Assembly: GCF_020520425.1 (NCBI RefSeq)
Contig: NC_079487.1
Coordinates: 109,898,141-109,962,140, forward strand
Length of the DNA stretch: 64,000 nucleotides
Origin: Spinacia oleracea
Lineage: Eukaryota > Streptophyta > Magnoliopsida > Caryophyllales > Amaranthaceae
Direction: 5' to 3'
In this document: piece after piece, positions 33,905 to 44,489 of the stretch
Layout of the letters: every line of letters begins with the position of its first letter
How positions within the stretch are numbered: position 1 is the stretch's first letter
Made by a program: the position numbers and the translations under genes
Notes under the pieces: generated by a model
Told to the model about the DNA's origin: nothing
Seen by the model: only the letters and a program-made list of their open reading frames with translations
Databases searched by the model: none

Positions 33905-34751
33905 TGTCTCTGTTTAATGTTTTAAAGTTTTAGAGTTTAAATCTTTGTAAAACATTATTGGTTAATCATTCACAATAAATGAAAAGAATTCATTTTTCCA
34001 TTTAATTTGTGGTTTATTAAATGATGAGTCCCTTCAATTTGACGATATATTCAAGATAGACTGTCAGGACCAGTCCTGTGACTAAGAAATGTCTATCAAG
34101 TGAACTTGAATGTCAAAGGTTGAAAATGGTCCCTAGTCGGAGTTTTCTATAAAATTGGACGCATAGAAAACGTTAGACGATTAGAATGCAAGATGACTAG
34201 TAGTTCTGTTTCTTGAACTATGTGGATATGGCAATGTCATAATCATTTGCATAGATACTTACTTTGGGAAGACTAGTATCGGACAAGACCTATGAAACTT
34301 TACTGTAAGAGATGAAAGTCTGTCATAAGTAAATTTCATTAAATTATTAGACACTAAATCCTCAATACCTGAGTGATTTGAGATTACTTGTTTGAGAACT
34401 GGTTGCTTTGACGTTGACCAACCGTCGCACCGTAAAAGGAGGCTATAAAGGCAACGCTCAGGTAATCACCTATCAAACGAAGTCTAATCTCAAGATCGCA
34501 AGATTGGGATTGTCCTCCCATAAATCGGGATGAGATGCTTAAAAGTTGTACAAGGCCACTCGGAGAGCTAGAAACTGTGAAATGCATGGCCGTGCTCGGA
34601 TGAATCATAGGCTATGATTATCTGTTTATTTGATCAGTTGAACTCTGAAACCGAGGAACACCTCTGGACATAATAAGGATGACAACTCTTACCTTATGTT
34701 CAAGAGCAAGCATCGAGCGACAAAGGAATTAGGAAATGCACACTTGTCCCT

Positions 34752-34768
34752 AAGGACAAGTGGGAGAC
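34752..34768 (+). promoter_or_regulatory. Polypurine tract of Copia body A
   Basis: AAGGACAAGTGGGAGAC lies immediately before LTR2 and is repeated before LTR3 (40191-40207). It would prime plus-strand synthesis. Confidence 0.75.
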
Positions 34769-36155
34769 TGAAGGAAATAATTCCCTTGGTCCAAGTATGC
34801 ATTCTATGTTAAGTCTAATAAATGCGGTTCAGTATTAATTAACAAGTTAATAATTCAGTGAGATCAAGTGAGCTGAATGCCTAGCTAGAGGCCGCTTCAG
34901 TTCAAGTGGAATTAATGATATTAATCCACAGCTTACTCTTGACTGAACCCGTAGGGTCACACAAATAGTACGTAAACGGATCAAGTATTTAATGGCATTA
35001 GATACTCCATCTATGGATATTCGGAAACGACGGATCTTGGTTTCAGTGGGAGCTGAGATCGTCACAGGCAAGAAATGAATACTCCGGAAACGATGATATT
35101 GCCGGAAACGGAAATATGGATCGTATCGGAAATATAAATATTATCCAAGTCGTAGATGTTGCCGGAAACGGAAACATGGTACGTATCGGAAAATATTATC
35201 GGAAATGGAAATATTACCAGAATCGGAAATATTGCCGGAAACGGAAATATTGTCAGAATCGGAAATATTATCGGAATCGGAAAATAATTCCGGAAACGGA
35301 AATATTAAATATTTGTTCGAAACGGAAATTGATTCCGGAATCGGAAATATTAAATATTGTTCGTATCGGAAATGAATTCCGAAACTGGGAATTTAATCGG
35401 AAGCGTATCGTACGAATTAGCATCGGACGAGGCCTGCCGGACGAAGGCCCAGCACGAAGCTGGGCCATCGCCCAGCAAAGCCAAACGTGCGCCACAAGCC
35501 CAGCCAAGGCAGCGCCCAGGCCTACCGCAAGGCAGGCCCAGCGCGCGCCAAGGCCACGGCTGCGTGGGCCTCGCTGCGTGGGTTGCTGCTCGCACGCACG
35601 TGCATGGGCAGCCCTTGTGGCTGCCGTGTGTGTGTGAGTTTGTGTTCATGCATGATTCCTAAAACTATTAGAGTTAGTATATGATTAAATTCCTATTCCT
35701 AAAAGGATAAATTAATTAATTAGAGTTCTTGTAGGATTCTAAGTTTAATTAATTCGTGTCCTACTAGGATTACAATTCCCTTTCCATAACTCTATAAATA
35801 CGTGCCTAGGGTCACATATTTTCAGAGATTAATTCAAGTATTCAAAGTGAGTTTTGAGAGAAAAATTCAGCCACATTCCTTGCTCAATAGTGCCGAAAAT
35901 TCTAGTACCTTAAGGGCGATTCTAGTTGGTCAATCTTAAGGCGGATCCGGACGTGCTGTGGACTATCTACGGAGGGACGACCCTTGGAGTCCTAAAGACT
36001 TGTTCTTGTTCGGTTCGGGCGCAGCTAGGGAAGGCACGCAACAAAGAGTATGCATCTAAATTATGCTATATGATTATGTGTAAATAATATGTATTCCTGG
36101 GTTAATGGTTGTTTCCGCATGATTTATGTAATATCATATGTATCATAACCTAACA
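34769..36155 (+). repeat. LTR2 of the Copia complex (divergent)
   Basis: Same termini as LTR1 and LTR3, but 1387 bp, with a replaced GC-rich block (about 35480-35640) and distinct 3' variants (for example ATGTAATATCA instead of ATGAATTGTCA). No primer-binding site follows. Instead it abuts gag sequence of body B at the zinc knuckle. Confidence 0.9.
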
Positions 36156-39100
36156 AAAAGAGAATGTCCAAAGCTAAAGGAAGATCAGAAGAACGGAACA
36201 GTCGTTCCATCTTCAGGTATTTTCGTTATAGACTGTATACTTGCTAATTCAACTTCTTGGGTATTAGATACAGGTTGTGGCTCACACTTATGTTCCAATC
36301 CACAGGGACTAAGAAGAAGTAGAAAGTTAAGCAAGGGTGAAGTCGACCTACGAGTGGGAAATGGAGCACGGATTGCTGCATTAGCTGTAGGAACTTACTA
36401 TTTGTCGTTGCCCTCCGGGCTAGTTTTGGAACTGGAAGATTGTTTCCATGTTCCAAGTCTTACTAAAAACATCATTTCAGTTTCTTGCTTAGATGCTAAG
36501 GGATTTTCCTTTTTAATAAAAGACAATAGTTGTTCGTTTTATTTTAAAGAGATGTTTTATGGATCTGCTAGATTAGTCAATGGACTTTATTTATTAGATC
36601 ACGACAAACAAGTATATAACATAAATACCAAAAAGGCCAAAAAGGATGATTCAGATCTCACCTATCTGTGGCATTGTCGATTAGGCCATATAAACTTGAA
36701 ACGCTTAGAAATACTTCAAAAGGAAGGAATTCTAGAACCATTTGACTTAGAGGATTATGGTAAATGCGAATCATGTTTACTTGGCAAAATGACAAAGCAA
36801 CCTTTCTCTAAAGTTGGAGAAAGAGCAAATGAACTATTGGGTTTAATCCATACAGATGTATGTGGACCAATGAGTACAAATGCTAGAGGTGGTTTCAGCT
36901 ACTTTATCACTTTCACTGATGACTTCAGTAGGTATGGTTATGTCTACCTAATGAAGCATAAGTCTGAATCCTTTGACAAATTCAAGGAATTTCAGAGTGA
37001 AGTAGAGAATCAATTAGGCAAGAAGATTAAGGCACTGCGGTCTGATAGAGGCGGTGAATATTTGAGCTATGAATTTGATGACCATCTGAAAGAATGTGGA
37101 ATTCTATCAGAATTGACTCCTCCTGGAACACCACAATGGAACGGTGTGTCGGAACGGAGGAACAGAACCTTGCTAGACATGGTCAGGTCAATGATGGGTC
37201 AGGCCGAACTTCCATTAGAATTTTGGGGACATGCACTAAATACAGCTGCACTCACTATAAATAGAGCTCCGTCTAAAGCTGTCGAAAAGACTCCATACGA
37301 ATTATGGTTTGGAAAGCCTCCAAATGTGTCTTTTCTTAAGATTTGGGGATGTGAAGTATACGTCAAACGATTAATTTCAGACAAACTTCATCCAAAATCT
37401 GACAAATGTATCCTTGTTTGCTATCCAAAGGAAACAAAGGGGTATTACTTCTACAATACATCTGAGAACAAGGTGTTTGTTGCTCGAGATGGTGTCTTTT
37501 TGGAGAAAGATCACATTTCCAAAATGACAAGTGGGAGAAAAGTAGACCTCGAAGAAATTCGAGTCGAACAACAAACTCTAGAGAATGCTCAAGATGACAT
37601 TCAGGATGAAACTCAGAGATCTTTAGAAGAATCTGGTGAGAATCATGGTCAATCTAGAAATGTTACCCCGCGTAGATCGCAAAGATATAGATCTCAACCG
37701 GAAAGGTACTTAGGTATTTTGACGAACGAGAGCTATGACGTTCTATTACTTGAAAGTGATGAACCTGCGACTTACAAACAAGCTATGACGAGCCCTAGCT
37801 CCAAGCAATGGCAAGAAGCCATGCAATCTGAATTAGACTCCATGTCTGAAAACCAAGTATGGGATTTGGTCGATTTGCCAGATGGCTACCAAGCCATTGA
37901 AAGCAAATGGGTTTTCAAACTGAAAAAGGACAAGGATGGGAAACTTGAAGTTTTCAAAGCTAGATTGGTTGCAAAAGGTTACAGGCAAGTCCACGGTGTG
38001 GATTACGATGAAACCTTTTCACTAGTTGCAATGCTAAAGTCTATTCGGATAATGTTAGCAATCTCTGCATATTACGATTACGAAATATGGCAGATGGATG
38101 TCAAAACTGCTTTCTTAAACGGCGTTTTAACAGAAACTGTGTTTATGACACAGCCTGAAGGTTTTGAGGATCCAAAGAATGCTAAAAAGGTATGCAAGCT
38201 AAAGAAGTCAATCTACGGATTGAAGCAGGCATCCAGGAGCTGGAATATACGTTTTGATGAAGCAGTCAGTGACTTTGGTTTCATCAAGAACGCAGACGAA
38301 TCTTGTGTATACAAGAAGGTCAGTGGGAGCAAAATTGATTTCCTAGTATTTTATGTCGACGACATATTACTTATCGGAAATGACATTCCTATGTTGAACT
38401 CTGTCAAGATTTGGCTTGGGAAAAGTTTTTCGATGAAAGATCTAGGAGAAGCACAGTACATATTGGGCATCAAGATTTACAGAGATAGATCTAAAAGGAT
38501 GATTGGACTTAGTCAAAGCACTTATATCAATAAGGTGCTTGATAGGTTTAAGATGGCGGACTCCAAGCGAGGCTACCTACCCATGTCTCATGGAATGACT
38601 CTAAGCAAGAATCAGTGCCCAAAAACACTTGATGAGCGTAGACGAATGAATGGGATTCCATATGCATCATTGATTGGTTCAATAATGTATGCTATGATAT
38701 GTACATGCCCGGATGTTGCGTACGCACTCAGTGCTACGAGCAGATACCAGTCAGACCCAGGAGAGGCGCATTGGACTGCTGCCAAGAATATTCTGAAGTA
38801 CCTGAAAAGGCACAAAGATGACTTCCTGGTCTATGGTGGAGATGATGAATTAATTGTTAAAGGCTATACGGACGCAAGTTTCCAAACCGACAAAGATGAT
38901 TTCAGATCACAGTCTGGGTTTGTCTTCTGCCTCAACGGAGGAGCAGTAAGCTGGAAAAGTGCTAAGCAAAGCACCATTGCGGATTCTACAACTGAAGCGG
39001 AGTACATTGCTGCACATGAAGCAGCATTGGAAGCTATATGGCTAAGGAAGTTCATAGGTGAACTTGGTGTAGTCCCCTCCATTAAAGGACCAATAGCCCT

Positions 39101-39341
39101 GTATTGTGATAATAACGGAGCTATTGCACAGGCAAAGGAGCCTAGACACCACCAGAGAGTCAAGCATGTACTTCGTAGATTTCACCTTCTACGAGAGTTC
39201 GTTGAAAGAAAAGAAGTCGAGATAAGCAAAATTGGAACTGATGATAACATATCAGATCCATTGACTAAACCTCTGCCGCAGGCGAAGCACAACTCGCACA
39301 CTGCAGCTGTGGGAATCAAGCATATTGGAGAATGGCTTTGA
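36138..39341 (+). CDS. Copia gag-pol of body B, 5'-truncated but open
   Basis: This frame of 1067 codons starts with an ATG inside the last bases of LTR2 and enters gag-pol at 36156, within the zinc knuckle (K-R-E-C-P-K-L-K). All gag upstream is missing. Protease D-T-G (36267-36275), integrase finger and D-D-E residues, reverse transcriptase Y-V-D-D (38352-38363) and RNase H follow in Copia order without stop or frameshift. The end (G-E-W-L) is the natural C terminus. It is nearly identical to body A but lacks its three lesions. It cannot make gag, so it is not an autonomous element. Any expression would start from the TATA box of LTR2. Treat it as a partial transposon gene, not a host gene. 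Confidence 0.92.
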   Translation: MYHNLTKRECPKLKEDQKNGTVVPSSGIFVIDCILANSTSWVLDTGCGSHLCSNPQGLRRSRKLSKGEVDLRVGNGARIAALAVGTYYLSLPSGLVLELEDCFHVPSLTKNIISVSCLDAKGFSFLIKDNSCSFYFKEMFYGSARLVNGLYLLDHDKQVYNINTKKAKKDDSDLTYLWHCRLGHINLKRLEILQKEGILEPFDLEDYGKCESCLLGKMTKQPFSKVGERANELLGLIHTDVCGPMSTNARGGFSYFITFTDDFSRYGYVYLMKHKSESFDKFKEFQSEVENQLGKKIKALRSDRGGEYLSYEFDDHLKECGILSELTPPGTPQWNGVSERRNRTLLDMVRSMMGQAELPLEFWGHALNTAALTINRAPSKAVEKTPYELWFGKPPNVSFLKIWGCEVYVKRLISDKLHPKSDKCILVCYPKETKGYYFYNTSENKVFVARDGVFLEKDHISKMTSGRKVDLEEIRVEQQTLENAQDDIQDETQRSLEESGENHGQSRNVTPRRSQRYRSQPERYLGILTNESYDVLLLESDEPATYKQAMTSPSSKQWQEAMQSELDSMSENQVWDLVDLPDGYQAIESKWVFKLKKDKDGKLEVFKARLVAKGYRQVHGVDYDETFSLVAMLKSIRIMLAISAYYDYEIWQMDVKTAFLNGVLTETVFMTQPEGFEDPKNAKKVCKLKKSIYGLKQASRSWNIRFDEAVSDFGFIKNADESCVYKKVSGSKIDFLVFYVDDILLIGNDIPMLNSVKIWLGKSFSMKDLGEAQYILGIKIYRDRSKRMIGLSQSTYINKVLDRFKMADSKRGYLPMSHGMTLSKNQCPKTLDERRRMNGIPYASLIGSIMYAMICTCPDVAYALSATSRYQSDPGEAHWTAAKNILKYLKRHKDDFLVYGGDDELIVKGYTDASFQTDKDDFRSQSGFVFCLNGGAVSWKSAKQSTIADSTTEAEYIAAHEAALEAIWLRKFIGELGVVPSIKGPIALYCDNNGAIAQAKEPRHHQRVKHVLRRFHLLREFVERKEVEISKIGTDDNISDPLTKPLPQAKHNSHTAAVGIKHIGEWL

Positions 39342-40207
39342 TATCCCTGTTTAATGTTTTAAAGTTTTAGAGTTTAAATCTTTGTAAAACATTATTGGTT
39401 AATCATTCACAATAAATGAAAAGAATTCATTTTTCCATTTAATTTGTGGTTTATTAAATGATGAGTCCCTTCAATTTGACGATATATTCAAGATAGACTG
39501 TCAGGACCAGTCCTGTGACTAAGAAATGTCTATCAAGTGAACTTGAATGTCAAAGGTTGAAAATGGTCCCTAGTCGGAGTTTTCTATAAAATTGGACGCA
39601 TAGAAAACGTTAGACGACTAGAATGCAAGATGACTAGTAGTTCTGTTTCTTGAACTATGTGGACATGGCAATGTCATAATCATTTGCATAGATACTTACT
39701 TTGGGAAGACTAGTATCGGACAAGACCTATGAAACTTTACTGTAAGAGATGAAAATCTGTCATAAGTAAATTTCATTAAAATTATTAGACACTAAATCCT
39801 CAATACCTGAGTGATTTGAGATTACTTGTTTGAGAACTGGTTGCTTTGACGTTGACCAACCGTCGCACCGTAAAAGGAGGCTATAAAGGCAACGCTCAGG
39901 TAATCACCTATCAAACGAAGTCTAATCTCAAGATCGCAAGATTGGGATTGTCCTCCCATAAATCGGGATGAGATGCTTAAAAGTTGTACAAGGCTACTCG
40001 GAGAGCTAGAAACTGTGAAATGCATGGCCGTGCTCGGATGAATCATAGGCTATGATTATCTGTTTATTTGATCAGTTGAACTCTGAAACCGAGGAACACC
40101 TCTGGACATAATAAGGATGACAACTCTTACCTTATGTTCAAGAGCAAGCATCGAGCGACAAAGGAATTAGGAAATGCACACTTGTCCCTAAAGGACAAGT
40201 GGGAGAC

Positions 40208-41583
40208 TGAAGGAAATAATGCCCTTGGTCCAAGTATGCATTCAATGTTAAGTCTAATAAATGCGGTTCAGTATTAATTAACAAGTTAATAATTCAGTGA
40301 GATCAAGTGAGCTGAATGCCTAGCTAGAGGCCGCTTCAGTTCAAGTGGAATTAATGATATTAATCCACAGCTTACTCTTGACTGAACCCGTAGGGTCACA
40401 CAAATAGTACGTAAACGGATCAAGTATTTAATGGCATTAAATACTCCATCTATGGATATTCGGAATCGACGGATCTTGGTTTCAGTGGGAGCTGAGATCG
40501 TCACAGGCAAGAAATGAATACTCCGGAAACGATGATATTGCCGGAAACGGAAATATGGATCGTATCGGAAATATAAATATTATCCAAGTCGTAGATGTTG
40601 CCGGAAACGGAAACATGGTACGTATCGGAAAATATTATCGGAAATGGAAATATTGCCGGAATCGGAAATATTGCCGGAAACGGAAATATTATCAGAATCG
40701 GAAATATTATCGGAATCGGAAAATAATTCCGGAAACGGAAATATTAAATATTTGTTCGAAACGGAAATTAATTCCGGAATCGGAAATATTAAATATTGTT
40801 CGTATCGGAAATGAATTCCGGAATCGAGAATTTAATCGGAAGCGTATCTTACGAATTAGCATCGGACGAGGCCTGCCAGACGAAGGCCCAGCACGAAGCC
40901 GGGCCATCGCCCAGCAAGCGAAGCGCAACAACCACACGCCAAGCATACGACCAGGCCCAGCGCAAAAGCCAGGCCCAGCCGAAGCTTGGGCGCGCGCGCG
41001 GGGCTGCGACGAGTGGGCTGGCGCTGTGCGTGGGCCGCAAGGCCTACGTGCGGTGCTAGCGTATTACTCGAAGTGTGTTACTCGAATCCTAAGGCTACCG
41101 GGATTCGTAATATGATTAAATCTAATCCTAATTGATAAAGTTTATTTAATTAGAGTCCTAGTAGGATTATAATTAAATAAATTAGTATCCTAATAGGATT
41201 CCAAATCCTTTTCCATAACTCTATAAATAGGTGCCTAGGGTCACATATTTACAAAGAGTTTTCAAGTATTCAAAGTGAGTTTTTGAGAGAAAAATTCAGT
41301 CACACATTTGCCTAAAAGTGCCGAAAATAATAGTACCTTAAGGGCGATTCTAGTTGGTCAATCTTAAGGCGGATCCGGACGTGCTGTGGACTATCTACGG
41401 AGGGACGACACTTGGAGTCCTAAAGACTTGTTCTTGTTCGGTTCGGGCGCAGCTAGGGAATGCACGCAACAAAGAGTATGCATCTAAACTATGCTAAATG
41501 ATTATGTGTAAATAATATGTATTCCTGGCTTAATGGTTGTTTCCGCATGATTTATGAATTGTCATATGTATCATAACCTAACA
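40208..41583 (+). repeat. LTR3 of the Copia complex
   Basis: 1376 bp, TGAAGGAAATAATGCCC to CATAACCTAACA, preceded by the polypurine tract. It matches LTR1 in length, in the GC-rich block and at all 3' positions checked where LTR2 differs. Confidence 0.92.
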
Positions 41584-43693
41584 TCTCTCTCTTCTTGTTT
41601 TGGTTAATTCTTTAGCCTTTTATTTAATTAATGTAATACTATGTTTTAATAATTTAATTAAGGTTTTCATAGTTTAAAATATTATTTTTTATAATTTATA
41701 TTTAAAATTCAAATTATATGTTGATATCATAAACTAATTTATTTTCAGATTTGTTAATCATGTTTAAGATAGGGCTTTAATTATGTTTATTAATTTAATT
41801 CATGTTTTCTTGGATTAGATTTATAGTTTTATGGTTTAATTATAATTTTCAGATTATATGTTTTATATAATTAAGTTGTTAATTTTCAGATTATACAATT
41901 TGATTGAAATAATGATTTTAATTATTAAAACATGAATTTTTAAGGTTTTAATAGTTTTGAAATCATGGTAGGATGATTATAAATTATTAAAGTTATCGTT
42001 CTTATGATTTCAAAGTTTTGGGAGTAGTTTGAAATTAGTTATATTGCTGAAAATTTAAAGTACGATGTTTGCAAAGAGTTTTCAACGAATTTCAATCACT
42101 AATTCAATAATTGTTATGCTAGGAAATCAAATATTCAAGTTTTGATATTGCGGAAAGTTCTAAATATGTTTAGGATGCATTTAGAATGTTTTATTGTGGT
42201 TGCGAATGATTAGAGATTCATTGGGATTATTTGTTGGTTGTTTTAGGCGGAAAATTCTCTTTAGGCGACTTTTGAAAGTGTTAAAGTGACGTATCAGTTT
42301 GTTTACACAAGGTACGTACATACCTGTGTGCTTGGAATGTGTGCTAATTGTTGAAACCATGTTGAATTTGTTGTTGAACTTGGCTATGTTGATATTATTG
42401 TTGAACTTGGTGATGTTGATATTATTGACGAACTTGGTTATGTTGAAATTGCATGTTTAATACGGTTGGACGGACATATTGAACTTATATTGCATTATGA
42501 GAATTGTAACATGTTAGTATGGATGATTGATACAAACATGTTGGTTGGGAACACTAGATTATTATATATATTGATTCAGATCGGTTGATTGTTGTTCCCT
42601 TTTAGCTTTTCACTACTTTATGAGGGCCGAGGACCTTGTTCAGTAAGTTGAAACCTTATACTCATATAGAGGGGTGATCAGTATTAAAGGAAAGGTTGGA
42701 GTTAATTGGAATGAGTCTTGTTTGATACCTTTGTGATCACTTACTTAATTCCAAGATAAAAACAGTTGTGAATAAATGTGGATTGTATGCCTTATGTGAT
42801 TGTTGAGTCATAACAGGGTTTCAATTTGTAAATCATGTAAAGTGAAACTGAGTAGCAATAGCTTTAGACTGTGCACGTCTAAAGTGACGGACAAACAGGA
42901 GTTGGGGTTCATGGTTGTAGCCCATGACCTTTATCTCGGACCGGATTGATCACCGTGTCCTATTTTTATTCAAATGTTCCTCGATATCGCAGGTCTCCGA
43001 GGTTACGGAGTCGCGCCCGTACCTCGTCTTCCTTAGTGAAGGCTGTCGGACGGTCAACTCGGTCCATTGTCTATTTCAACTAAATAATATTATTGTTGTA
43101 AGTCTAGCCTAGTCTAGTCAAGTATGGTCGTCAAATTATCATGTTTTGTCTGCCCTTGTTTATGTTCATTAGTATCATGTTAGGGTTGTTCGTTAATAGT
43201 ATCATGTTAGGATTATTATTGTTTTAGTATGTAGTACTCAGCTTTGTTTGTGTGTGTTGATCATGGCTATGCCTTATTGATCCTGTGATGACCCATCTTT
43301 GGTGAGCAGTCTCTAAGGATCAATAAGCGTTGCCCATTTACAGGTTTGAAGATGATGCATCATTGGGATCGGGATTAGAGAGCTTGTAGTTATATTTGTT
43401 TTATTAAGTGATTTGGTTTGTTAACTTGGATTTGAAATTGTCGTACTATTCGTATTTCCTTATTTCCGTTAATTGGTTTTGGACTTAATATGTAATCGAT
43501 TATTTATGAACCTAAAAGTTAGTTTTATGTTTTCCGCTGCAAAATTATGAATAAGCCGTTACGTTTTTACACGGGCGATAATACTTTGATAATTCTCTAT
43601 AGTTATATTTAAAAAAGGGTTATTTTAGAAAAAGGGAATTGTCGGGGTGTTACAGTCGGTCAATATGTGACTCCTAATAAAACACGAAAGGGG

Positions 43694-44480
43694 TAGATAA
43701 TTAATGGTCTCGCACTGAAAGATGAAGTGTTGCAAATATTCAAAAACGACCGAATGAGACAAGTGCTGCGGTTATTCTTAAACGGAAGGAGTAAATTTGG
43801 AGTACAAGTTTTATTTTTAAAAAACAACAACCCTATCTCTTTTTAAAATGTTCTTTGAAACAAATCAACAAAGCCTCATACAGAGTATGACTATATTATT
43901 TCTTATCAATTATTGAGATTTTATTATCAAAGTTTTTAAAGTTTAATCCAACAGTTTGCAATGAGGAGATATTTAAGGAATGGAGACAAGATAGTAGTGT
44001 AGTGATAGGAGCTACAAATCATTTGGGAATTCCTAGAATAAATAGCATCTCTAATAGAGTAGCAGTCTCATGTCTTTAGCTAACAGGAAATTAGTTAAGT
44101 GTAACAGAGCATCTTGGCATATCCTAATGAAGTGGTTTCTCTGCTTCCAAAACTAGAGACATATTACTCGTAGTCTACAATGATCTAGATACTCTCTTAT
44201 CTGTGAAATCTATCTATATTATACTTGGTCCTCCTTTTATGAACCAATTGACAGAGTAACTTTATGCCATAAAAGGATATGTAAGTTTATGGATGGAAAA
44301 CAATTTTTTAAAAACCATGCATTATAGAAAATGGAAAATATTCATCGTTTAGGAAAGTGTATTTCACACAGAGAAAATTGTTTTCTATCCCTCAATAAAA
44401 TAAAATAAATGTGTTATCTGTTAAAATAAACGGAGCCAAAAAAACGAATTACCTATACATGATAAGGGAGGAAAATAAAA
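43694..44480. other. Intergenic, with a stray Stowaway end
   Basis: TTCTTAAACGGAAGGAG followed by TA (43778-43796) looks like a Stowaway right end without a recognisable partner. The rest is AT-rich with no gene seen; part may be the eroded 5' portion of the LINE that follows. Confidence 0.4.
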
Positions 44481-44489
44481 CCTTCCTTT

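Larger units (their letters stand above)
25724..41583 (+). mobile_element. Ty1/Copia complex: LTR-body-LTR-truncated body-LTR
   Basis: Three LTRs (25724-27099, 34769-36155, 40208-41583) alternate with two Copia bodies, all on the plus strand. LTR1 and LTR3 are both 1376 bp and share the same GC-rich block and 3' terminal variants. LTR2 is 1387 bp with a different GC block. Body A (27100-34768) is full-length but broken; body B (36156-40207) lacks everything upstream of the gag zinc knuckle. Outer flanks TATCT and TCTCT agree in four of five bases. Confidence 0.9.
24901..43654 (+). mobile_element. Solo LTR (probable Ty3/Gypsy) interrupted by the Copia complex
   Basis: Starts TGTATCCCCCG and ends CGGGGTGTTACA, flanked by a perfect 5-bp duplication GTCGG (24896-24900, 43655-43659). 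Its own sequence is 24901-25723 plus 41584-43654, about 2.9 kb, and holds no primer-binding site or gag-pol, so it is a lone LTR left by recombination. A C-rich block (25212-25720) reads as a Pro/Ser/Leu-rich pseudo-ORF and is probably leader-like LTR sequence, not a gene. The termini resemble those of the LTR at 57023-59629, which lies in the opposite orientation. Confidence 0.8.
24643..43693. mobile_element. Stowaway MITE split by a 19-kb nested insertion
   Basis: The left end CACCCTCCGTATTTTGTTAG after TA (24641-24642) has its partner CTAATAAAACACGAAAGGGG before TA (43694-43695), 19 kb away. The MITE is made of 24643-24900 and 43660-43693, 292 bp in total, a normal Stowaway size. The break coincides exactly with the solo LTR and its duplication. 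Confidence 0.75.
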
